A stretch of DNA of 64,000 bases from Thelonectria olida (Eukaryota > Ascomycota > Sordariomycetes > Hypocreales > Nectriaceae). The translations under genes and the position numbers were made by a program. The notes beneath the pieces are model-generated. The model saw nothing but the letters and a program-made list of their open reading frames with translations. It made no database searches and was not told the origin of the DNA. Numbering within the stretch: the stretch's first letter is position 1; every line of letters begins with the position of its first letter. Below, in pieces: positions 56,565 to 64,000 of the stretch. The stretch is taken from assembly GCA_020736575.1 (NCBI GenBank), contig JAGPYM010000004.1, positions 2,542,001 through 2,606,000 of the forward strand, given 5' to 3'.

Positions 56565-57126
56565 TTCGTTGATGATGGGTATAGATGTCGTCTTTGGGTA
56601 TCCCGGGCGCAATGGGACTGTGGAGTAATTGTCCTTCTCGAAGATCTAGATCAATTGAATCCTTGCTTGACAAATAGCCAATGGCGCTGTATATATCGCA
56701 CTTGCGACCATCAACTCCGGTATCGCATCGAATAGTTCAAAGACATTCTCTCACTTGGGCGAGGAGCTCCCATGAAGAGCGATTCCAGACGTGATCAACT
56801 CGGGGCTCATGCCGAACCGAACCGTCCTCGTCCTCCATAGGAGCGGATGGTGAAGAGTGAAGATGCGGAGCTCCACCACCACCTCCTCTCGCTTCCCCAG
56901 AGATCCACCGCTCCCCTTTCTTGTGAGCCGAACCCCGGGGGAATCATGACCGAAGTGTGTGACTTCGGCCGAGATGCAATGGTGGGGTTAGCTACGATTT
57001 GAGGCCATCCCGTAGTCTAATAGGTACGGCATGCAGTATGATCAGTGTGATGGCACAGCAACTCGCTTGAGAACAAACACCAAACAGACACCCATTCGCA
57101 GTATTGAACACTAACGAAACGGCATC
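56565..57126. promoter_or_regulatory. Shared divergent promoter of dehydrogenase and aldolase genes
   Basis: About 560 bp separate two divergent start codons. It contains GCCGAACCGAACCG at 56811-56824, GCCGAAC again near 56928, and a TATATA element near 56690 on the dehydrogenase side. Co-regulation of the two genes is likely but inferred. Confidence 0.5.
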
Positions 57127-57993
57127 ATGACGCGACAAGACCTATCCGGCAATAAAACAATGCAAATCCTCAATGCCGCTCGAGCAGGCGGCTACGCGGT
57201 GCCAGGCATGTGCTGCTACAACATCGAAGCCGTAATCGCAACTGTCAGAGCCGCCGAAGCTGCCAACTCTCCCGCCATGGTGCTCCTCTTCCCCTGGGCC
57301 ATGACATACGCCGGCACGTCTCTCGTCCGCGCCGCCGCAGATGCGTGCCAGAACGCAAAGGTGCCTGTGTCGCTCCATCTCGACCATTGCCAGACGCCTG
57401 AGCTCGTGCGCCGCGCCGCCGACATCAACAAGGGCTTCGACAGCATCATGTGCGACATGAGCCACTACGAAAAGGAAGAGAACCTGGCGCTGACGCGCGA
57501 GCTGGTTGCTTACTGCCACGAGCGGGGGATCGCCACCGAGGCAGAGCCAGGTCGCATCGAGGGAGGGGAAGATGGCGTTGCCGAGACGGTCGACCTGGAG
57601 GGTGTCCTGACGACGCCGGAGCAGGCCGTCGAGTTTGTCGACACGGGCATCGAGCTGCTCGCGCCCGCCTTTGGCAACGTGCACGGCGAGTACGGACCTC
57701 GAGGCATCCGGCTCGAGTACGACCGCTTGGAAAAGGTCAACGCGACCGTGGGCGACCGCGTGCACCTGGTCTTGCACGGCGCGGACCCGTTTGACGAGGA
57801 CATCTTCAGGCGGTGCATCGCGGCGGGCGTGACAAAGATCAACATCAACAAGGGTATGAACAAGCACTACGCGCGCGTGCAGGACGAGATGCGGGGGAAG
57901 CCGCTGACCAGCGTGATTGAGGCCGGGACGTTGGCCATGCAGAAGGCGATTGAGCAGTACATGCAATGGCTCGGAAGTGCAGGAAAGGCTTGA
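57127..57993 (+). CDS. Class II ketose-bisphosphate aldolase (Fba/GatY/KbaY family)
   Basis: A single-exon 288-residue protein. Zn-binding and catalytic motifs are present: SLHLDHC (Asp-His), the acidic segment ATEAEPGRIEGGED, the zinc-loop motif AFGNVHGEYG, the phosphate-binding turn LHGADPFDED and TKININKGMN. The family cleaves ketose bisphosphates to dihydroxyacetone phosphate plus an aldehyde. Length is nearer to tagatose-bisphosphate aldolases (GatY/KbaY type) than to the about 360-residue fungal glycolytic FBA, so a specialised substrate is likely. It is divergent from the threonate-type dehydrogenase and convergent on the kinase gene. Whether the substrate is a C4, C5 or C6 phosphate cannot be seen. 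Confidence 0.87.
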   Translation: MTRQDLSGNKTMQILNAARAGGYAVPGMCCYNIEAVIATVRAAEAANSPAMVLLFPWAMTYAGTSLVRAAADACQNAKVPVSLHLDHCQTPELVRRAADINKGFDSIMCDMSHYEKEENLALTRELVAYCHERGIATEAEPGRIEGGEDGVAETVDLEGVLTTPEQAVEFVDTGIELLAPAFGNVHGEYGPRGIRLEYDRLEKVNATVGDRVHLVLHGADPFDEDIFRRCIAAGVTKININKGMNKHYARVQDEMRGKPLTSVIEAGTLAMQKAIEQYMQWLGSAGKA

Positions 57994-58111
57994 TGGTGTG
58001 TAGAATGTTGGGGGAGAATCGAACCACAGATGCGTGTAAGTGGCAGGTTGAGAGCATCACGAGCTTCAGATGCGCATGCATTATTAGACCTAGTTTGCTA
58101 GTTCAATATTC

Positions 58112-59896
58112 CTAATTACGAAGAGACATGGCCTCCCTCAACCCAGCAACAGCCACCATGGCAGCCCAAGCACCCGGGTCCGGAGGCAACTCCTTCTCGT
58201 TGCCAACACCCACGTACGTAGCTCGCCCCAGCCGCGGCTTCATCGTCTTGGTGGCTTCAGCACCCTTCTTTGCAGCCTCAACAGCCGTGTCGAAGCACCC
58301 GCTCCCCATGGCTTCTGCAAATGGGATCAGCGTGTCCATGACCGTCCGGTCGCCCACCTTGGCTGGCGTGTACCGTCTCAAGTTCCCCAGCGCCGCTGAC
58401 AGCGCAGTCGCCCAGAGCTTGACGACGCCCTCCTTCTGGGCCAGCTCGTAGTTGTTCTCGATGGCAGTCCGTAGAGACACAAACAGAATTCCAAGAATAC
58501 CGCCCAGCGTGCCGCCCATCTTGCTCTCCACAATGTCCTCCAGCGTCGTCAGGACCGCATTGATTGACCCCGACGCGGCGATCTTGTCGTCATCCAGGGC
58601 TGCCAGCAACAGCGACGCCCCCGTCTTGACCGTCTCCCCGCAATCGCCATCTCCCATTACGGTATCCCACCTCGTTAGCTCCGGCTCCACAGCAACGAGG
58701 GCGTTGCATGCGTTGCGGACCACCGTCTCCAGCGTCTGCGGATCGACGACCAGGTCCTGTGAGCTCCTCTCCTTCTTGCCCGCGACCACCGGAGCCTGCA
58801 CGAATTGCTCCTTGCGGGGGCGGCGCTGCGGTCGAGACTGCGACCCGGCCATCGACTCCCAGTGCGTGTCTGTTCTCATGTCTGCGAATTCGAGTACCTG
58901 CGCCACTGAGTAGGAGCAGTTCTTGGCGGCTTGGGTAATGTTGACAATGGAGACGGAGAATGCGGGCGCGTTGAGCGACGTTTCTAGGAAGCCGCTGAAG
59001 ACGCGCGAGGGAACAATCTTCCACCTTGTGTCGAGCTGCTCGAGGATTTCGTCGACGAGAGCTCCCATCTCGAGGTACGACATGCCGCCGAAGTTGCTGA
59101 CCAGCAACATTGTTTCATCGTTGGGCTCGAAGTGGACGTATCCGCGATCGGGGTCGCTCTCGTCGAGGCAGTACTTGAGGATCTCGCTGACTAGTTTTTG
59201 CGGCGACGGCGGAGGTGAGAGCTTCCTGTATCCCGGCTCGTTGTGAGGGCCGGTGCCGATTTCGACCTCGTTCGACGCAAGCATGCCGTGCTCGGTGCGG
59301 CCGGGGACGTGGCAGTGGTCGAGCGTCGCGGCAATGGACACAATCTGTTGAGAGAATGCCACTCCAAGGTTGTACACGTCGTCGAGAGAGCCACCAGCAC
59401 CCGCGGCGCCGCCCATGACCTTCAGCACGCCAATCTGGCCGGCCAGGCCTCGACGGCCAACAAGACTGCCCTTGTTTCCAACCGAGACATCGTCGCCGCA
59501 GATGATCATGCGGCTCTTGTGTCCCCTGGCAATGGCCTTCTCATTGGCAAGACCAAAGTGAAGACAGTCGCCAGTGTAGTTGGTGACGACCAGGATTGTG
59601 CCCTCGTCCGAAGGCACTTCCTCGATGGCAGACAGGATCTGCTTGGTGCTCGGGCTGGCAAAGATGTCACCAGCAACCGAAGCCGTGAGCATGTTGTTGC
59701 CAACATAGCCAGCCCAGGCAGGCTCGTGGCCTGAACCACCACCACTGATGATGCTAACCTTGGACCGGTCGTAGGCAGTGTTGAAGATGACTCGGTTTGT
59801 CTCGTCAAGACTCAACGAGGGATTGTAGGCAATGAGTCCACGGAGGGACTTGACAACGAGTCCGTCGGGGGACTCGAAAAGATGGCGTTTCGACAT
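58112..59896 (-). CDS. Dihydroxyacetone-kinase-type kinase, probable L-erythrulose kinase (EYK1 type)
   Basis: A single-exon 594-residue protein from the ATG at 59896; the frame is open 33 codons further upstream (to 59995), but those codons are low-complexity (RDSDSDSSDPDP). The DAK1 half has SGGGSGHEP with His57 and the substrate-linking histidine His218 in GTGPHNEPG. The DAK2 (nucleotide) half has MGDGDCGETVKTG and GGILGILF. It phosphorylates a short ketose with ATP. In Yarrowia, the kinase for L-erythrulose (EYK1) is of this family and is clustered with TIM-like and RpiB-like isomerases, as here. Dihydroxyacetone or glyceraldehyde phosphorylation remains the alternative. Confidence 0.88.
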   Translation of the reverse strand: MSKRHLFESPDGLVVKSLRGLIAYNPSLSLDETNRVIFNTAYDRSKVSIISGGGSGHEPAWAGYVGNNMLTASVAGDIFASPSTKQILSAIEEVPSDEGTILVVTNYTGDCLHFGLANEKAIARGHKSRMIICGDDVSVGNKGSLVGRRGLAGQIGVLKVMGGAAGAGGSLDDVYNLGVAFSQQIVSIAATLDHCHVPGRTEHGMLASNEVEIGTGPHNEPGYRKLSPPPSPQKLVSEILKYCLDESDPDRGYVHFEPNDETMLLVSNFGGMSYLEMGALVDEILEQLDTRWKIVPSRVFSGFLETSLNAPAFSVSIVNITQAAKNCSYSVAQVLEFADMRTDTHWESMAGSQSRPQRRPRKEQFVQAPVVAGKKERSSQDLVVDPQTLETVVRNACNALVAVEPELTRWDTVMGDGDCGETVKTGASLLLAALDDDKIAASGSINAVLTTLEDIVESKMGGTLGGILGILFVSLRTAIENNYELAQKEGVVKLWATALSAALGNLRRYTPAKVGDRTVMDTLIPFAEAMGSGCFDTAVEAAKKGAEATKTMKPRLGRATYVGVGNEKELPPDPGAWAAMVAVAGLREAMSLRN

Positions 59897-60483
59897 GATT
59901 TCTAATATCAAACAAGCTGAGAGAATGAAGGATCTGGGATCTGGATCTGATGAATCTGAATCTGAATCTCTGCTTCTCTTCTCGAGCTCTATCAAACTGC
60001 CGTGAGAAACAGGCTTCCTTTTACAACAATCCGGTCACGCTCTCCCTCACTTGGTAACACACACTAATTATCCGCATTTACCCAAATGCATCCGTGACTC
60101 CCATCTTCGCCCGTTCAACGGAACAGTACTTCCCCAGAGTAACACAACAACATCCCTGCCGGCTTCCTAGAAGGGGCAGATCCGGGGTCGGTTGCCACTA
60201 AAGCCCGGAGTGCCGTATACGGACGTGGGCCGAACCGAGCAGGAGGACCGCGTGACCAGCCGCTCGTCGGACACTGACAACGAAGAGTCGAGAGCTCATT
60301 GTCAGCCGAACGTAATGGTTTTCTTGTTCCTTTCTTTTTTCGACTTGACCGAGATTTTGTTGAGAACTGATTAATAAGACCTTGGCCTACTTTTACCTGG
60401 TCCGATTCCGGTACCGACAGCTCAACATCCGTCTGAGACATTCCCATCTCCAACACCACCCTTCAAGCCCAAACATACACAAT
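59897..60483. promoter_or_regulatory. Shared divergent promoter of the kinase and RpiB-like genes
   Basis: About 590 bp separate two divergent start codons. A GCCGAACCGA box lies at 60229-60238, a second partial box (TCGGTTG) at 60188-60194, and GCCGAACG near 60304. A short GAATCT/GATCTG tandem run is at about 59933-59968, just upstream of the kinase start. Joint regulation is inferred. Confidence 0.5.
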
Positions 60484-61052
60484 ATGGCATCACCAAAGTG
60501 GAAGGTCGCAATCGGTTGCGATGTAAGTCCAGTCTCTCTTCCTACTCCATCTACCCAAATCAGCACTCAAAACAACATTATCCACCTACTGACTGTGCAT
60601 GCTCCTCGGTGTAGGACGCCGGCGTTGGTTACAAAGACGCCATCAAGGCCGACTTCGAGAAAGACCCCCGCGTCGAACTAGTCGAGGACGTCGGCAGCCA
60701 CGGACGAGACGACAAGACGGCATACCCACACCGCGCCGCCGCCGCCGCCAAGCTCGTCGCCGACGGAACCGTCGACCGAGCCGTGCTGATCTGCGGAACG
60801 GGGCTCGGCGTAGCCATTGCCGCCAACAAGGTCAAGGGCGTGCGAGCCGTGACGGCGCACGACAGCTTCTCTGTCGAGCGCGCTGTGCTGAGCAACAACG
60901 CCCAGGTGCTGTGTCTCGGCGAGCGTGTTGTCGGGCTGGAGCTTGCGCGGAGGCTGGTCAAGGAGTGGTTGGGATATGAGTTTGATCACCAGAGTGCAAG
61001 TGCTGCAAAGGTGCAAGAGATTTCGAACCTGGAGAATGGGATTACTGCATGA
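60484..61052 (+). CDS. RpiB/LacAB-type sugar-phosphate isomerase (EYI2/EryI type)
   Basis: Two exons, 60484-60522 and 60615-61052, joined at GTAAGT/GTAG in phase 0, give 158 residues. The opening [17 protein letters not shown] and the motifs [16 protein letters not shown] (phosphate loop with the catalytic Cys) and [20 protein letters not shown] match ribose-5-phosphate isomerase B. Bacterial EryI and Yarrowia EYI2 are RpiB paralogs that convert D-erythrulose 4-phosphate to D-erythrose 4-phosphate. Fungi use RpiA for housekeeping ribose 5-phosphate isomerisation, so this RpiB-type gene is likely catabolic. Divergent from the kinase gene across a shared promoter. Confidence 0.88.
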
Positions 61053-61589
61053 GTATTTAGTTTCCTGACCCAAAATCACTATGTTTCAAGTTACCTCTAT
61101 GCTATCTGCTTTAGATTGCAAAACAAGGGTTATTTGGGGTTCCATGCCGCACTAACACCTGGGAGATTCAGGTACGGATACGGATACGTGCATGCACATC
61201 AACATGGCAACTCCGCCAGAGAATTTGGGTTAGCGTACGGTTGTGTGAGGGGAATAGCTTCAAGATATCCTCGATTTGGGTGGATTTGGGGTGGATCAAG
61301 GAGATAGAGAAAGTGGCTGAGCGGACAGTGCAACAAGTTGATCTTATTCGTATCTTCTCATGGGGAAACTCGTAACTATCCAGGGTGTAAGTACGCATTG
61401 AGACTCCAATTAGGCATCAAAATTACTGCACGTTGCCCTTGACAATGACTTGCATCTCTAACTAGGCAACTCTCCCTCTCTTCAGTTATAAAAAGGCTCA
61501 ATTCCTTTTACCAACTCAGTTTTTGTACTCGTTAATCACAGAGCTACAAAAATCTCCCTCCCAAGTTGAAGTATCGGCAATTACTCAAG
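61053..61589. other. Upstream region of the cyclase-family gene
   Basis: About 540 bp. No further coding is seen. A TATA-like box is listed separately. Confidence 0.55.
61487..61495 (+). promoter_or_regulatory. TATA box of the cyclase-family gene
   Basis: TATAAAAAG lies about 100 bp before the start codon at 61590. Confidence 0.5.
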
Positions 61590-62732
61590 ATGGCGTTCGA
61601 TCTGAAGTCTGTTCCCGACTTTGACGACCTTCCCCAAGTTGAAGGCAAGCCTCAAGGCTGTGCATGGGGCGTCTTTGACCGTGACGGGAAAAAAGACATG
61701 GTTGGAACCCTGAACTTCTTGACTCCCGAAGTAGTGCAAGCTGCTGCCAAAGAAGTCAAGGACGGTATATCAATCTCACTTAAGTACAAAACACTCTTTA
61801 CCCAAAAGCTCGCGGGAATGCTAATCGATTCTAGTTGGTCTCTCAATGCCATGAACAAGCTGAACATCCCCGGGCGCAAGGCGGCAGAGCACCGAATCTT
61901 GTACATCCCCGAGAGCCTATCAATGTTGCCGTTCGAGCAGGGCAAATCTTGGGATGATGAGCTCGACTTCAACACCCAGTGCAGCAGCCAATGGGACAGC
62001 CTCTGCCACTTCCAGCACCAGCCTTCTGGTCTTGCTTACAACGGATCTAACCCTTCCAAAGAGGCTCTGTCCGTCGAGTCGACTGCGTCGAACACCATGC
62101 CCACGCTAGATCACTGGCACACTCGTGGATGCATTGCAGGCCGAGGTGTGTTGATCGACTACAAGGCGTACGCTGAGGAGAAGGGCATCCCTTTCCACCC
62201 TTTCGACGGCGACCGTATCAAGGTCCAAGATGTGGAGGCTTGCGCAGCGCACTTTGGCGTCGAGTTCCAGCTTGGCGACATCCTTCTCGTCCGAACTGGT
62301 GCCACTGAGGTAGTCGACAAGATGGATCCCAATGACCTCGTCAAGATGACTAAGGCAACCATCTCCGGTCTTGACGGCTGCGAAGAAATGGCTAAGTGGC
62401 TTTGGAATAAGCGCTTTGCTGCCGCAGCGTCCGACTCGAGCAGCTTTGAGGCGTTCCCACCGCTGAAGCCCGACGGGTCTGTCGGGGGGATGAAGGATCT
62501 CGGTAGGACAACAACTCCTGGAACTATTGGCCGTTGCTAACATATTTTTGAAACAGTCCTTCACACGTACATGCTCAGTCTGTTTGGAATGTCTATTGGT
62601 GAGCTTTGGGATCTTAGCAAGTTGTCCGAATACTGCAAGAAGAACAAGAGGTGGTCGTTCATGATTACCTCTTCGCCTTTGAACCAGCCAGGCTTGATTG
62701 GATCGCCGCCCAATGCACTTGCTATTTTCTAA
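61590..62732 (+). CDS. Putative cyclase/kynurenine-formamidase-fold hydrolase
   Basis: Three exons, 61590-61783, 61835-62502 and 62557-62732, close in phase to give 345 residues. The start was taken at 61590; an ATG 8 codons earlier (61566) is possible. The metal-site region of the fungal subfamily reads QWDSLCHFQHQPSGLAYNG, with the Asp and His expected of the cyclase (PF04199) fold. The C-terminal half has IAGRGVLIDYKAYA, ILLVRTG, and the usual ending LFGMSIGELWDLSKLSEYCK and GSPPNALAIF. Such enzymes hydrolyse cyclic or amide substrates with a metal ion; the true substrate is unknown. It may or may not belong to the sugar block next to it. Confidence 0.85.
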
Positions 62733-62934
62733 ATAATAATTGGGCCATTCGCACATTCGAATCTCATTATGGAAAGAGGCGCCGGGCCTCTCGATTTCTT
62801 TGAGGGAATGCAGGCGTAGAGTAAAGCGAGATCTCTAGTACTATGGAAGATAGAGAGGTCTAGGGCTGGGGAAAGAGATCAGCCGCAATGCCTACCGTAT
62901 TGTCTGTGTCCGAAATGTTATACTATTCGCCATA

Positions 62935-63991
62935 TTATGGCCTATCCGCCTTCTCCCCGAGACCAAACATCCGGATGCTATTCTTCCAAGCCGCTTCAGC
63001 AACCTCCTCAACCCCAATCCCCTTCAACCCAGCCACAATATACGCAACCCTCTCCATAGTGCAACTTTCATTCCTCTCCTTGATCATGCACTTGGCATCC
63101 CACTTGTCCTTCTTCTTCGCCGCCGGCAGCGGCTTCGCGTTCGCACAATATCGCTTAACAAGATCCGACGTAGCCTTAAGTTCTCCCCACGGCGCATCCG
63201 TCTCGATTTGCAGCCGTTCCAGTGGAATTTTGGACACCATCTGCAGACTCTCCTGGTCCTTGAAGCTGAAGCCGTTCACGCTGACGTCGAATCCAAGCTC
63301 GACTAGCTTCTCCATCTGCACAACGGGGCCAACGAAGCTGTGCACTAAGCCGCGGCGTGGGAGCTTGTCCAAGTACGGGGTGATGATGTCGACAAAGTCG
63401 TCGAACGCGTTGCGGCAGTGCAAAAAGAGCGGCAGATCCCATGCGTTCGCCACGAAGAGATCTAACTGCGCCTTGAAGGCTCGAATCTGAACATGTTTCG
63501 AAGCGTGAACCTCCCTATCGTAATCCAAGCCCAATTCTCCAAAGGCGCCGATGTGGACGGGGGATTCCGCCAAGGCATCCTTGACACTCTGCTCAAGCTT
63601 GCCAATATAGTCCTTGCCGCCTTCATCCAGTTCAGCAGCATGGTACGGATGCACACCGACGGTGACATAGCACTGCGAGGGCTTGGACCGAGCGATATCG
63701 CCGTTGAATTCGACATCGGCAAGTGACATGCCCGTCAGCATAATCTTGCTCACGCCAGCATCGCGAGCGCGGTCGGCAGTGTGCACAAAGTCAGGCTCGT
63801 GGTATTGTTTGTTGCGATAGATTCCTTTGAAATCATTGGCAGTGGCCGTAACTGCGACCTGAAGTAAATTAGTAATCGCAATAGAATCCTTCGCCAGGTC
63901 TTGGGGTTCTCACGTCTGCAAAGCGAAGTTGAGATTTGGGCGGTGACGGGGCATCCTTGGGGAACTCGCGCAGATCAATTTGTTGTGCCAT
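62935..63991 (-). CDS. TatD-family metal-dependent hydrolase (DNase-like)
   Basis: Two exons, 63991-63914 and 63858-62935, close in phase to give 333 residues; the gene is complete just inside the window edge. Family features visible are TGMSLADVEFNGDIARSKP, VGVHPYHAAEL (metal histidine), GELGLDYDREVHASKHVQ (metal acid and following Arg/Lys), PLFLHCRNAFDDF, HSFVG and the Asp of QIETDAPWG. TatD proteins are 3'-5' exonucleases or related amidohydrolases linked to DNA repair and apoptosis in yeast. The N-terminal exon (AQQIDLREFPKDAPS) is short. Convergent with the cyclase-family gene. Confidence 0.9.
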
Positions 63992-64000
63992 CGTAAATGT

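Noticed and set aside
57142..57966. Minus-strand ORF of 274 codons opposite the aldolase
   Set aside because: Antisense shadow; the sense strand has all class II aldolase motifs.
1..64000. CRISPR array, insertion sequence, intact transposon, rRNA or tRNA gene
   Set aside because: None was recognised by eye. The 36-bp repeats at 45.8-46.0 kb have unequal spacing and imperfect copies, so they are not CRISPR. A tRNA search by software would be needed to exclude small RNA genes.

Overview
The window reads as nuclear DNA of a filamentous ascomycete (Pezizomycotina, most likely Sordariomycetes). The support is many 45-80 nt GT-AG introns, a fungal Zn2Cys6 regulator, a HET protein, a NACHT (NLR-type) protein, a DUF3433 membrane protein, a DUF7053 protein and an ERG6-type sterol methyltransferase. 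Gene models below were spliced by hand from the sequence. Where phases close exactly I give exon positions; where they do not, I say so.

Layout. 0-0.7 kb: 3' end of an amino-acid permease. 0.7-6.7 kb: gene-poor stretch with possible decayed coding sequence. 6.7-11.8 kb: D-2-hydroxyacid dehydrogenase, Dal5-type MFS permease and an alpha/beta hydrolase. 13-16 kb: Kre9/KNH-type single-pass membrane protein and a small secreted protein. 17-21.4 kb: CorA-like channel protein and a TDT-family (malate/sulfite-type) transporter. 22-35.2 kb: Zn2Cys6 regulator, HET-domain protein, SNF2/RING helicase, then a DUF7708-like/NACHT/C2H2 protein; the last three form a possible self-recognition island. 35.4-47.4 kb: SDR, DUF7053 protein, DUF3433 membrane protein, Erg6-type methyltransferase. 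47.4-49.6 kb: gene-poor, with a doubtful relic. 49.6-64 kb: a metabolic block.

The most notable region is 53.9-61.1 kb. It holds a triosephosphate-isomerase-like protein, a dihydroxyacetone-kinase-type kinase and an RpiB-type sugar-phosphate isomerase. These three families match the Yarrowia erythritol-catabolism enzymes EYI1, EYK1 and EYI2, which take L-erythrulose to D-erythrose 4-phosphate. Interleaved with them, as a divergent pair, are a two-domain 3-hydroxyisobutyrate/threonate-type dehydrogenase and a class II ketose-bisphosphate aldolase, which would fit a second C4 sugar-acid branch. An MFS transporter, an NTF2/SnoaL-like protein, a cyclase-family hydrolase and a TatD-type hydrolase flank the block. 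No MDR-type erythritol dehydrogenase (EYD1) is visible in the window.

Two non-genic signals stand out. A short motif (core GCTAAAWTTGCAGTGC) is present in three copies at 27.0-27.2 kb and in three inverted-orientation copies at 45.8-46.0 kb. Four GAACCGA boxes lie within 80 bp upstream of the MFS gene at 49.6 kb, with single copies in promoters of the sugar block.
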